From Paracoccus tegillarcae (GTDB lineage Bacteria; Pseudomonadota; Alphaproteobacteria; Rhodobacterales; Rhodobacteraceae), in the NCBI RefSeq assembly GCF_002847305.1, contig NZ_CP025408.1, positions 2,315,001 through 2,379,000 of the forward strand: a DNA stretch of 64,000 nucleotides, given 5' to 3'. Positions within the stretch are counted from its first letter, which is position 1, and every line of letters begins with the position of its first letter. The translations under genes and the position numbers were made by a program. This document shows, in pieces, positions 9,263-17,370 of the stretch. The notes beneath the pieces are model-generated. The model was not told the DNA's origin. It worked only from the letters and a program-made list of their open reading frames with translations, and did not search any database.

Positions 9263-9472
9263 GCGGTTTTCCCTCTTGCTGCCCGATGTCATTCTGCTAG
9301 GCAGCCGCCCGGATCAAGGCAAGCCGTTAAGGAAATTTTGCTTTACAGCAGCGTCTTTCCGACACAGGATGTTGTATATGCATCAGGGCAATCCCGCCGG
9401 GTGTTGTGATACCTACCATGGCTAGCGGCGACAAAACCGCTTCCGCAGATAGGGGACGGGCAGGGGACAGGC

Positions 9473-9976
9473 ATGGCTCATACCGACGCTTACATCCACA
9501 GCGACGACATCCACCCGATCGACATTGTCGAAACGGTCGCCGCCCATCACGAATGGGATTTCGACCGCCTTGCAGACGACCAGATCGTCATGGTGGTCGA
9601 GGGGCAGTGGCGCAGCTATTCCATCACGCTGGCATGGTCGCCCTGCGAAGAGGTTCTGCGTCTGATCTGCACCTTCGATATGGACCCGCCCGCCGATCGG
9701 CTGGCCGAGCTGTACGAAGTGCTGAATCTCGCCAATGATCAGGTCTGGGATGGCAACTTCACCTTCTGGAACGAACAGAAGCTGATGGTCTGGCGCTACG
9801 GCCTTGTGCTGGCCGGCGATTGCATCGCGGCGCCTGAGCAAATCAACCAGATGATCCGCAATGCGCTGTCGGGTTGCGAACGCTTTTACCCCTCATTCCA
9901 GTTGGCCGCATGGGGCAACAGCTCGCCCGCCGAGGCGCTGGACATCGCCATGTCCGAGGCCTACGGACGGGCCTGA
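9473..9976 (+). CDS. YbjN domain-containing protein
   Basis: 167 residues with the YbjN fold (type III secretion chaperone-like). Typical features include DDIHPIDIVETVAAHHEWDF at the start, VEGQWRSYSITLAWSPCEE in the first half and LVLAGDCIAAPEQINQM in the second. YbjN proteins are cytoplasmic, of unclear role; in E. coli they affect motility and stress phenotypes. It sits just upstream of proC, separated by 35 bases, and is probably co-transcribed with it, an arrangement I recall as common in Rhodobacteraceae. Confidence 0.88.
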   Translation: MAHTDAYIHSDDIHPIDIVETVAAHHEWDFDRLADDQIVMVVEGQWRSYSITLAWSPCEEVLRLICTFDMDPPADRLAELYEVLNLANDQVWDGNFTFWNEQKLMVWRYGLVLAGDCIAAPEQINQMIRNALSGCERFYPSFQLAAWGNSSPAEALDIAMSEAYGRA

Positions 9977-10011
9977 GGGGGCCTTTGCCCCCAGCAAGGC
10001 AAGGGGGCGAG

Positions 10012-10824
10012 ATGACCGATTTTCAGGAAATGGACCGCCGCGGGCTGGTGCTTGTGGGGTGTGGCCGGATGGGCGGCGCGATGCTGCGCGGCTGGCTGGC
10101 GCGCGGGCTTGAACCGGGCGCGGTAACCGTGATCGACCCAAAGCTGGGGTCGGATTGGGCGGATAAGGGGCTGCGTGTGAATGCACCCTTGCCCGACGAT
10201 CCAGCCGTTCTGGTTCTGGCCGTCAAGCCGCAGATGATGGCGGATGCTTTGGGCGAACTGCCTGACCTGCGCGACACGCTGGTGATTTCGGTCGCGGCGG
10301 GCACGACCATCGCCAGTTTCGAAAACGCCTTTCCCGACAGCCCTGTGATCCGGGTCATGCCCAACACCCCGGCGGCGATTGGACAGGGGATCTCTGCGAT
10401 GATCGGCAATGCCGCCGCCACGCCTGCCCATCTGGATCTGGCCGAGGCGCTAATGCGCGCCGTCGGTCGCGTCGTGCGGTTGCAGAGCGAAGATCAGATG
10501 GACGCCGTCACCGGCCTGTCCGGCAGCGGCCCCGCTTATGTGTTTCACCTGATCGAGACCATGGCCGCGGCAGGCGAGGCGCAGGGCCTGCCCGCCGAAC
10601 TGGCGTTGGAACTGGCGCGCATGACCGTGGCGGGCGCGGGCGCGCTGGCGGTCGATGCCGACGAAGATCCGGGCGTTCTGCGCGAAAACGTCACCTCGCC
10701 TGGCGGAACCACTGCCGCCGGGCTCAAGATGCTGATGGACGCGGAAACGGGCCTGCCGCCGCTGATGCTGCGCACCGTCGCCGCCGCCACGGCCAGGGGG
10801 CGTGAACTGGGGGCGGCAAAGTGA
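10012..10824 (+). CDS. proC: Pyrroline-5-carboxylate reductase
   Basis: A 270-residue NAD(P)H enzyme for the last step of proline synthesis. It has an N-terminal Rossmann motif ([18 protein letters not shown], residues 12-29), VLAVKPQ near 66, RVMPNTPA near 118, and the C-terminal dimer domain signature [14 protein letters not shown] near 225. The start at 10012 follows an AAGGGGGCG ribosome binding site; longer upstream frames overlap the YbjN gene and are not conserved. Its stop overlaps the GTG start of csaA (GTGA). Confidence 0.97.
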   Translation: MTDFQEMDRRGLVLVGCGRMGGAMLRGWLARGLEPGAVTVIDPKLGSDWADKGLRVNAPLPDDPAVLVLAVKPQMMADALGELPDLRDTLVISVAAGTTIASFENAFPDSPVIRVMPNTPAAIGQGISAMIGNAAATPAHLDLAEALMRAVGRVVRLQSEDQMDAVTGLSGSGPAYVFHLIETMAAAGEAQGLPAELALELARMTVAGAGALAVDADEDPGVLRENVTSPGGTTAAGLKMLMDAETGLPPLMLRTVAAATARGRELGAAK

Positions 10825-11153
10825 CCCTGTCTTTCGATGAATTCCAGAAGGTCGACATTCGCGTCGGCACCATCATCCGGGCCGAACACTTTCCCGAGGC
10901 GCGCAAGCCCGCGATCAAGCTGTGGCTGGATCTGGGCGAGTTGGGCGAGCGGAAATCATCGGCCCAGATCACCCGCCACTATGCGCCAGAGGGGTTGATT
11001 GGCAAACAGGTGCTGTGCGTGGTTAACTTTGCGCCGCGTCAGATCGGCAAGTTCATGTCCGAGGTTCTGGTTCTGGGTGTGCCTGATCAGGATAACGAGG
11101 TGGTGCTGATCGGGCCTGACCTGGATGTTCCGAACGGCGGAAGGATGTATTGA
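10821..11153 (+). CDS. csaA: CsaA-type tRNA-binding protein
   Basis: 110 residues forming a single EMAP II/Trbp111-like OB-fold tRNA-binding domain: [18 protein letters not shown] at the start, [20 protein letters not shown], and [22 protein letters not shown]. CsaA has been described as a chaperone linked to protein export in Bacillus and as a tRNA-binding protein. The start is GTG, coupled to proC by a 4-base overlap. Its stop overlaps the next gene as TGATG. Role in this operon is not evident. Confidence 0.93.
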   Translation: MTLSFDEFQKVDIRVGTIIRAEHFPEARKPAIKLWLDLGELGERKSSAQITRHYAPEGLIGKQVLCVVNFAPRQIGKFMSEVLVLGVPDQDNEVVLIGPDLDVPNGGRMY

Positions 11154-12112
11154 TGAAGCTTTTGGTGACCCGGCCGATGACCGAGGCCGCAACCCGCGCG
11201 ATTAACGCGCGTTTCGACGCCACCTACCTGCCCGACCGACCCCTGACCCCCGCCGAGGCACAACAGGCCATGCGCGAGTTCGAGGTGATCCTGCCCACCT
11301 TGCGGGATGCGTTTTCAGCCGAGGCCTTTGCCGGTGCCAAGCCGGGCGATCTGCGCTGCAAGCTGCTGGCCAATTTCGGCGTGGGCTACAACCATATCGA
11401 CATTGACGCCGCGCGGGCAGCCGGGATTGCGGTCAGCAATACGCCCGGTGCCGTGACCGATGCCACCGCTGACATTGCCATGACCCTGCTGCTGATGAGC
11501 GCGCGCCGCGCCTCTGAGGGCGAGCATCTGGTCCGCAGCGGCAACTGGGATGGCTGGTATCCGACGCAGCTGCTGGGCAGCCACGTCACCGGCAAGACCG
11601 TGGGCATCATCGGTATGGGTCGCATCGGCAAGGCCATCGCCGCGCGCTGTCATCTGGGCTTTGGGATGCGGGTGGTGTTTCACAACCGCTCGACGGTTTC
11701 GTCGCTGGATATCCGGGCGCGGCAGATGCCCAGCCTGATCGAAACGCTGCAAGCCGCCGATTTCGCGATTGTGGCCGTTCCGGGCGGCGCGGGCACGCAT
11801 CACCTGATCGGTGCGGATGAACTGGCCGCGTTGGGGCCAAGGGGGCATCTGGTCAATATTTCTCGCGGGGATGTGGTGGATGAGGCCGCACTGATCGCGG
11901 CGCTGCAATCGGGCAGCATCGCGGGTGCCGGGCTGGACGTTTATGAACAGGAACCGCAAGTGCCGCAGGCCCTGCGCGCGCTGTGGAATGTCAGCCTGCT
12001 GCCGCATCTGGGCACGGCGGCCGAAGAGGTCCGGACCGCCATGGGCCTGCGCGCGCTGGACAACCTGATCGACCACCTGGACGGGCAGCCACCTCGCGAT
12101 TTGGTGACTTAA
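11153..12112 (+). CDS. D-isomer specific 2-hydroxyacid dehydrogenase (glyoxylate/hydroxypyruvate reductase-like)
   Basis: 319 residues with the family's two-lobed layout. The nucleotide-binding motif VGIIGMGRIGKAIAARC starts near residue 150. The catalytic Arg lies in NISRGDVVDEAAL near 240, Glu in DVYEQEP near 268, and the catalytic His in LLPHLGTAAEE near 289. It likely reduces glyoxylate or hydroxypyruvate with NAD(P)H. A glycerate 2-kinase gene 374 bases downstream fits a hydroxypyruvate to glycerate to 2-phosphoglycerate step. The ATG overlaps the csaA stop by one base; a TTG one codon earlier is possible but less likely. Confidence 0.93.
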   Translation: MKLLVTRPMTEAATRAINARFDATYLPDRPLTPAEAQQAMREFEVILPTLRDAFSAEAFAGAKPGDLRCKLLANFGVGYNHIDIDAARAAGIAVSNTPGAVTDATADIAMTLLLMSARRASEGEHLVRSGNWDGWYPTQLLGSHVTGKTVGIIGMGRIGKAIAARCHLGFGMRVVFHNRSTVSSLDIRARQMPSLIETLQAADFAIVAVPGGAGTHHLIGADELAALGPRGHLVNISRGDVVDEAALIAALQSGSIAGAGLDVYEQEPQVPQALRALWNVSLLPHLGTAAEEVRTAMGLRALDNLIDHLDGQPPRDLVT

Positions 12113-12127
12113 CAATTGCTGCCAAGC

Positions 12128-12153
12128 GGAACCGACTGCGGGTCCCGCTCGTT
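12128..12153 (+). promoter_or_regulatory. EcfG-type general stress promoter upstream of csbD
   Basis: GGAAC at 12128-12132 and CGTT at 12150-12153 are separated by 17 bases, matching the EcfG/RpoE2/SigT consensus (GGAAC-N16/17-CGTT) known from alphaproteobacteria. It lies 40 bases before the csbD ATG, leaving a leader of about 30 bases. The same DNA also folds into an imperfect hairpin (12126-12148) after the dehydrogenase stop. Confidence 0.65.
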
Positions 12154-12193
12154 GAGCCGTCGAACGTATAGCTAAACCTGAAGGGAGAGCTTG

Positions 12194-12409
12194 ATGAACT
12201 GGGATGTTGTCGAAGGTAAGTGGAAACAGCTCAAGGGCGCAGCGCGCGCCAAGTGGGGCGATCTGACCGATGACGAGCTGGATCAGCTGGAAGGCAATCG
12301 TGAAAAGATGGCCGGCAAGCTCCAGGAAAAATATGGTTGGACGAAAGAAGAGGCCGAAAAGCAGGTCGACGATTTCGCCCGCGATCTGGACGACACCAAG
12401 AACTCATAA
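12194..12409 (+). CDS. CsbD family stress protein
   Basis: 71 residues, highly charged and helical: MNWDVVEGKWKQLKGAARAK, then WGDLTDDELDQLEGNREKM and KYGWTKEEAEKQVDDF. This is the full CsbD-like domain with its typical length. Members are small, hydrophilic, stress-induced proteins without known activity. AGGGAGAG precedes the ATG; a TTG one codon earlier is less likely. An EcfG-type promoter upstream and a strong terminator downstream make it a single-gene unit. Confidence 0.95.
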   Translation: MNWDVVEGKWKQLKGAARAKWGDLTDDELDQLEGNREKMAGKLQEKYGWTKEEAEKQVDDFARDLDDTKNS

Positions 12410-12432
12410 CGAGTTTGTCCTGAACGGATGGG

Positions 12433-12460
12433 AAGGGGGCCTTGGGCCCCCTTTTCTTTT
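12433..12460 (+). terminator. Rho-independent terminator of csbD
   Basis: A perfect 9-base stem AAGGGGGCC / GGCCCCCTT with a TTG loop, followed by TTCTTTT, starting 23 bases after the csbD stop. Confidence 0.93.
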
Positions 12461-12486
12461 GTCTGAAATCAGGGTCATTTAGCGCC

Positions 12487-13725
12487 ATGACAGAATTAGG
12501 CGAAAGCGCGATGGCCTATATCCGCGCCGGTATCGAGGCAGCCGATCCGGCAGCATGTGTTTCCCAGACGCTGGATCAGGCATTGGCCGATCCACCTGCG
12601 GCGGGGGGGCAATGGCAAGTGATCGCACTTGGCAAGGCAGCACGTGCGATGGCCTCGGCGGCGCTGGCGGGGCTGCCCAAGGGCACGACCGCGCTGGTCA
12701 TCACCAATTCGGGCAATGATGAGCCGCTGGAGGGTGCACGCATCCTGACCTCTGGCCATCCCGTGCCCGACGCACAGGGCGAGGCTGCTGCGGCCGAGGT
12801 GCTGGCGATCCTGGCGGCGACGACGCCTGATGATCGCGTGCTTGCGCTGATCTCGGGCGGTGGGTCGGCCATGTTGCCCGCCCCGATCGTCGGGCTGACG
12901 CTGAAGGACAAGCAGGCGGTGAACAAGCTGCTGCTGGCCTCGGGCGCGGATATTGTAGAGATGAATCTGATCCGTCAGGCGCTGTCCCGCCTGAAAGGCG
13001 GCGGCTGGCTGCGTGCCAGTGCCGCGCCGGTGACCGCGCTGATCCTGTCGGATGTGCCGGGCGACGACCTGCGTGTCATTGCCTCTGGCCCGACCGTGGC
13101 ACCCATAGGCACGATCGAAGAGGCGGCCGCCAAGGCAAAGGCGCTGGGTATCTGGGACGACCTGCCCGAGGCCGTGCAAGAGGCGCTATTGCGCCCTGAC
13201 GATCGCGCGACTGCCCCTGATGCCCGCAATATCCTGATCGGTTCGAACCCGAAAAGCGTGGCTGCCATGGTCGCGGCGGGCGCGGTCGAAGGGCCGATCC
13301 CGCTGTCTGGCGATGTCTCGGATTGCGCGGCGGCGCTGCTGGCTGCGGTGCGCGATCTGCCACCCGGTTCGGCGATGGCCTTTGGCGGCGAAACGACGGT
13401 CACCCTGACCGGCAGGGGGCAGGGCGGGCGCAATCAGGAGCTGGCGCTGCGTTTCGCGAAACTCGCAGGCGACACGTTGGGGCAGGACTGGGTCTTTGCC
13501 AGCGTCGGAACCGATGGCCGCGATGGCCCCGGGCAGGCGGCGGGCGGCATGGTCGGGCCGGATACCGTCGCGCGCATCGCCAGTGCCGGTCATGATCTTG
13601 ATGCCCTGCTGGCCAATAACGATTCGACCCGCGCACTGCGTTTCGGCAAGGCGCTGGTCACGACCGGGCCCACGGGCACCAACGTCGCCGATCTGGCGGT
13701 CTTCCTGCGCGGTGCAGCCTTGTGA
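12487..13725 (+). CDS. Glycerate 2-kinase (MOFRL family; TtuD-like)
   Basis: 412 residues (family about 410-450). The N-terminal glycerate kinase domain has GKAARAMA near residue 48, TSGHPVPD near 92, LALISGGGSAMLPAP near 120 and LKGGG near 170. The C-terminal MOFRL domain has FGGETTVTL, GGRNQELALRFA and SVGTDGRDGPG, ending TTGPTGTNVADL. It phosphorylates D-glycerate to 2-phosphoglycerate; older annotation as hydroxypyruvate reductase (TtuD) rests on one tartrate operon. The start must lie after the csbD terminator, so ATG 12487 was chosen. The 3' end overlaps zntB (GTGA). Confidence 0.93.
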   Translation: MTELGESAMAYIRAGIEAADPAACVSQTLDQALADPPAAGGQWQVIALGKAARAMASAALAGLPKGTTALVITNSGNDEPLEGARILTSGHPVPDAQGEAAAAEVLAILAATTPDDRVLALISGGGSAMLPAPIVGLTLKDKQAVNKLLLASGADIVEMNLIRQALSRLKGGGWLRASAAPVTALILSDVPGDDLRVIASGPTVAPIGTIEEAAAKAKALGIWDDLPEAVQEALLRPDDRATAPDARNILIGSNPKSVAAMVAAGAVEGPIPLSGDVSDCAAALLAAVRDLPPGSAMAFGGETTVTLTGRGQGGRNQELALRFAKLAGDTLGQDWVFASVGTDGRDGPGQAAGGMVGPDTVARIASAGHDLDALLANNDSTRALRFGKALVTTGPTGTNVADLAVFLRGAAL

Positions 13726-14681
13726 TCCGCGCCTTCGCCTCGGTCAATGGCAGGCTTGCGCCGCTGGCCGAAGGCTTATCGCTGAACACTGCCGACTGGA
13801 TCGACCTCTGGTCGCCAACGGCAGCCGAGGCCGAGGCCGTCGCGGCGATGGGGATCGAGATCCCGACACTGGCCGAAATGGAAGAAATCGAGATCTCGAA
13901 CCGCCTCTATCGCGAGGGCGATACCGACTACATGACGGCGGTGCTGCCCGGAGAACGGCCCGACGGCGTTCACGCGGCCATGCCGGTGACCTTCGTGTTG
14001 TCGTCCCACCACCTGATCACTGTCCGCCACCACACGCCGCGCCCCTTCGTGACCTTTCCGGACCGGGCGGATCGTTCAACCGCGGGCTGTCATTCGGTCG
14101 ACCGCATCTTTCTGGGCCTGATCGAAGAGATCATCGCCCGCCTCGCCGATATCCTTGAAGGGTCGGGCAGGGTGCTGGACCAGACCACGCTGAAGGTCTT
14201 TGACGCCGGCGCCGACAGTGCATCGGATGATTTGCAGCACGCGCTGTCCAAGGTCGGGCGCGAGGCCGAGATGATGGCGCGGGTCCGGCTGGGTCTGTTG
14301 ACCATCGAGCGGCTTTTGGCGTTTTTCAACGCAAGGGCCGAGGGTCGGTTGGAAAAGGGCAAACTGCGCGCGGTTCTGCGTGCGCAACAGCGCGATGTGC
14401 AGGCGCTGGAGGTTCACGCCGATTTTCTGTCTTCGCGTGTCAGCCTGTCGGTCGATACCACTCTGGGCATGATCAACCTGCAACAGAACAAGACGGTGCG
14501 GGTGCTGTCGGTCATCTCGGCGCTTTTCCTGCCGCCGACGTTGATCGCCAGCATTTACGGTATGAACTTTCAGGTCATGCCTGAACTTGCCCAGCCCTGG
14601 GGCTATACGATGGCGCTGGTGATGATGGTGGCGTCTGCGGCCGGAACCTATTTGATCCTGCGCCGCAAGAACCTGCTGTAA
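13722..14681 (+). CDS. zntB: ZntB/CorA-type metal ion transporter
   Basis: 319 residues. A large soluble N-terminal domain (1-250) is followed by two C-terminal membrane segments. The first is at about 258-278, ending in the YGMNF signature; the second is at about 293-311, before a basic RRKN tail. The GMN motif identifies the CorA superfamily. The loop after it (QVMPELAQPWGY) fits ZntB rather than CorA (which usually has MPE-N-F). It moves zinc or other divalent ions across the inner membrane. GTG start, coupled to the glycerate kinase. Confidence 0.88.
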   Translation: MIRAFASVNGRLAPLAEGLSLNTADWIDLWSPTAAEAEAVAAMGIEIPTLAEMEEIEISNRLYREGDTDYMTAVLPGERPDGVHAAMPVTFVLSSHHLITVRHHTPRPFVTFPDRADRSTAGCHSVDRIFLGLIEEIIARLADILEGSGRVLDQTTLKVFDAGADSASDDLQHALSKVGREAEMMARVRLGLLTIERLLAFFNARAEGRLEKGKLRAVLRAQQRDVQALEVHADFLSSRVSLSVDTTLGMINLQQNKTVRVLSVISALFLPPTLIASIYGMNFQVMPELAQPWGYTMALVMMVASAAGTYLILRRKNLL

Positions 14682-14689
14682 CGGATTGA

Positions 14690-15379
14690 TCAGAAGGCGA
14701 TCCGTTCGATCTCATGAAAGCGGCCGCGATCATCCTCGCCGCATAGCGACACGGCATCCAGCACCATCGGGTCGGGCAGAATCGGCGCCAGTTGGGGCTG
14801 CAGGATGGCGTGCAGGGCACGGGTTTCGGCCTGAGGCAGGCGGCCGGTCAGGGTCATGTGGAACCGAAACCCCTCGATCACCCAGGGATAACCCCATTGC
14901 AGCAGCCTGGCGCGTTGGGCGTCTGTCAGACGCTCGGGTCGGCGGCGGGCGATCTCTGCCTCGGTCAGGGGCGCGCGGTGGTGATCCAGATCGCGAACCA
15001 GCCCGGCTGCGAGCGATTGCAGCGCCTCAGACGGCTGCGCGGGGATCAGCGCAAGAAACCCGTCCAGCGTCGCCAGTTGCAAGCCGCCGGCAAGGGTCAC
15101 GGGCGAAAGACCGCGGCAATGCGCGGCCAGATCGGCCAGCAGCGCGGCCTGATCGCTGCCCGGCGCCAGTCGGAAGGGCGGTTTCAGCGTTGCATGAAAC
15201 CCATAGCGCCGGGGCGTTTCGGTCAGCGCCGCGATCTGGTCGGACGGCAGATCGCACAGCTGTGGATGCGCCACCTCGCGCCCCGCTCGCAGATCCCAGC
15301 CCAGCCAGTCTGCGCCGAACTGCGCCAGCGGCCCCGGCGGCGCCGTGTAATAGATCGCATAGCGTCCAAATGCTGTCAC
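14690..15379 (-). CDS. DUF1045 protein (2H phosphoesterase-like, phosphonate-associated)
   Basis: 229 residues with two H-x-T motifs, GFHATLKPPF near residue 63 and RFHMTLTGRL near 175, the active-site pair of 2H phosphoesterases, and the DUF1045 opening RYAIYYTAPP. Members occur beside phn genes and are thought to act on ribosyl cyclic phosphate or related intermediates. The GTG at 15379 was chosen because family members start a few residues before RYAIY; an upstream in-frame ATG near 15411 would add eleven residues. It is divergent from phnM with only 38 bases between the starts. Confidence 0.86.
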   Translation of the reverse strand: MTAFGRYAIYYTAPPGPLAQFGADWLGWDLRAGREVAHPQLCDLPSDQIAALTETPRRYGFHATLKPPFRLAPGSDQAALLADLAAHCRGLSPVTLAGGLQLATLDGFLALIPAQPSEALQSLAAGLVRDLDHHRAPLTEAEIARRRPERLTDAQRARLLQWGYPWVIEGFRFHMTLTGRLPQAETRALHAILQPQLAPILPDPMVLDAVSLCGEDDRGRFHEIERIAF

Positions 15380-15417
15380 CGCTTGACCCCGCCCCGAATT
15401 GGCCCCAACCATGTGAC

Positions 15418-16545
15418 ATGGCTGACGTGGTTTTGACAAATGCCCGGATCATCCTGCCCCGGACGGTGTTGCATGGTCATCTGGTCCTTCGCGACGGGCT
15501 TATCGCCGAGATCGGCGATGGTCGCGTTGCCGGTCTGGACATGGGCGGCGATTACCTTGGCCCCGGACTGGTCGAGTTGCATACCGACAACCTCGAGCGC
15601 CATATCCACCCGCGTCCCGGTGTCGACTGGCCCCATGACGCGGCGATTCTGGCCCATGATGGTGAATTGGCAGCGAACGGCATCACCACGGTTTTCGACG
15701 CCATGCGGATCGGCTCGATCGACGGTCAGTCAGGGTATGGGCGCTATGCGCGTGGCCTCAGCCGCGAACTGGCAGCGGTTCGCAAGGCCGGCCTGCTGCG
15801 GATCAGCCACCACCTGCACCTGCGCGCCGAGATTTGCAGCGAAACGCTGATCGATGAACTGGCCGCATTCGACGCAGAGGACCGTGTCGGGCTGGTCAGC
15901 CTGATGGATCACACGCCGGGTCAACGCCAGTTTCGCGACCTTGGCGCGATGCGCCGTCACGTGCGCGGCAAGCGCGGCATCGACGACGCGACCTTTGATG
16001 CCTATGCCCGGCACAAGATCGCGCTCAGCGAAAGATTGGGCCAGGCGCATCAGGCGGCGGCACTGGATTTCGCGCGGCGGGTCGGCGCGGTGATGGCCAG
16101 CCATGACGACACCACGCCCGAACAGGTGGCGCAATCTGCCGCCCATGGTATCACGCTGGCCGAATTCCCAACCACGGCCGAGGCCGCGCGCGCCTGCCGC
16201 GTGCATGGCCAGTCGATCATCATGGGCGCGCCGAACCTGATCCGAGGCGCCTCGCATTCCGGCAATGTCGGGGCGGGCGATCTGGCGGCGCAGGATCTGC
16301 TGGATATCGTCAGTTCCGATTACGTGCCGGCGGCGCTGCTGGCCTCGGCCATCCGGCTGTCGGGCATCTGGAATGATTTGCCGCGCGCCATCGCCACCGT
16401 CACCGCCACGCCCGCCCGCGCCGCTGGTCTGGACGACCGGGGGCGCATCGCGCCGGGCCTGCGCGCTGATCTGATACGCTTTGCCCTGCCGTCCCGCGCG
16501 CCGGTCATGCGCGAAACCTGGGTCGAGGGTCGCCGCGTGGCCTGA
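15418..16545 (+). CDS. phnM: Alpha-D-ribose 1-methylphosphonate 5-triphosphate diphosphatase
   Basis: 375 residues of the amidohydrolase superfamily. VVLTNARIILPR opens the beta-sandwich. PGLVELHTDNLERHIHPRPG near residue 45 carries the PhnM metal-site HTD-N-x-E-x-H signature. HHLHLRAEICSE near 125, SLMDHTPGQRQF near 160 and ASHDDTTPEQV near 222 follow. It releases pyrophosphate from the triphosphate intermediate of the C-P lyase pathway. No other phn core genes (phnGHIJKL) are in the window, so the pair with DUF1045 is separated from the rest or is an orphan. The start has no obvious ribosome binding site. Confidence 0.93.
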   Translation: MADVVLTNARIILPRTVLHGHLVLRDGLIAEIGDGRVAGLDMGGDYLGPGLVELHTDNLERHIHPRPGVDWPHDAAILAHDGELAANGITTVFDAMRIGSIDGQSGYGRYARGLSRELAAVRKAGLLRISHHLHLRAEICSETLIDELAAFDAEDRVGLVSLMDHTPGQRQFRDLGAMRRHVRGKRGIDDATFDAYARHKIALSERLGQAHQAAALDFARRVGAVMASHDDTTPEQVAQSAAHGITLAEFPTTAEAARACRVHGQSIIMGAPNLIRGASHSGNVGAGDLAAQDLLDIVSSDYVPAALLASAIRLSGIWNDLPRAIATVTATPARAAGLDDRGRIAPGLRADLIRFALPSRAPVMRETWVEGRRVA

Positions 16546-16619
16546 TGTCGCCTGAGATGGCGGGCTTGCGCGGTCACGCCTGCCGCCCTATCGCGAAGCA
16601 AGCAGAAAGGAACGCGGCC

Positions 16620-16861
16620 GTTGCGGTCGATGCTGTTCGATTTCAGGTGGCCTTTCATCGTGACGCTGCCGGGCCTTTTTCTGGCGGCGTTTCTGGGCTG
16701 GCAGTACACAGGCGCGGCTGCCGCTGCGCGATGAGAAACTGTTCATGTTCGGCCACACCATGTTGCATATCCCCCAAGCGGTCACCGGCCTGCTGGGCGC
16801 GGGGTTTATCGTCACCGCCTTTGTCAGCTCGCTGATCTGGAACAGGCGGCACGGGTTGTGA
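16620..16861 (+). pseudogene. Remnant of a DUF475/TerC-type membrane protein (both ends, middle missing)
   Basis: AAAGGAA precedes a TTG at 16620 that opens a 37-codon frame ending at 16734. It includes a membrane segment (FRWPFIVTLPGLFLAAFLGW) resembling the N-terminus of DUF475 proteins. A second frame, shifted by one base, covers about 16710-16861 with MLHIPQAVTGLLGAGFIVTA and SSLIWNRRHGL. As I remember the family, this resembles its C-terminus (a second membrane segment then an NRR tail). A full DUF475 protein has over 300 residues, so most of the gene would be deleted. Two independent tiny membrane proteins is the alternative. Confidence 0.45.
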
Positions 16862-17013
16862 TGCGCCACCGTGCCAGAAAAAACCTGCCGCGCGAAAAGG
16901 TGTGCGCCAAGCGTCCCGGCCTTTCTTGCCAAGGCGCGGCACCAAGGATAGGGTGCGCGCCAATTCCAGCCCGGTTGCCATGAAGGCGGCCCCGCAGATA
17001 CGAAGGATAACCT

Positions 17014-17340
17014 ATGTTCGCAACACCTGCTTACGCTCAGGCCGCCGGCGGCGGCGCCGGCGCGATCGCCCAGTTCATCCCGCTGATCCTGATCTTTGCG
17101 ATCATGTATTTTCTGATGATCCGCCCGCAGCAAAAGCGTGTAAAGCAGCACCGCGAACTGGTTGCCGCGTTGAAAAAAGGCGATCAGGTCGTCACTCAGG
17201 GCGGCGTGATCGGCAAGGTCACCAGCGTGCGTGACGACGAACTCGAGGTCGAGATTGCTTCGGGCGTCAAGGTGCGGGTCGTGCGTTCGACCATCACCAC
17301 GGTGCTGAACAAGACCACGCCCGTCGCTGCGAATAGCTAA
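17014..17340 (+). CDS. yajC: Preprotein translocase subunit YajC
   Basis: 108 residues. One N-terminal membrane segment (about 22-38, FIPLILIFAIMYFLM) is followed by the invariant IRPQQKRVKQH and a cytoplasmic domain with GDQVVTQGGVIGKV and ASGVKVRVVRSTITTVL. YajC is part of the SecDF-YajC holo-translocon at the inner membrane. It is followed by secD after 30 bases, with secF next, so it heads the operon. Confidence 0.97.
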   Translation: MFATPAYAQAAGGGAGAIAQFIPLILIFAIMYFLMIRPQQKRVKQHRELVAALKKGDQVVTQGGVIGKVTSVRDDELEVEIASGVKVRVVRSTITTVLNKTTPVAANS

Positions 17341-17370
17341 GCCCTCAGATAACGAAGGGGTCGCCCCCAG

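Noticed and set aside
12442..12486. A longer N-terminus for the glycerate kinase, starting inside the csbD terminator
   Set aside because: Translation would have to start in the terminator stem, and the extra residues (GPLFFCLKSGSFSA) are not family-like.
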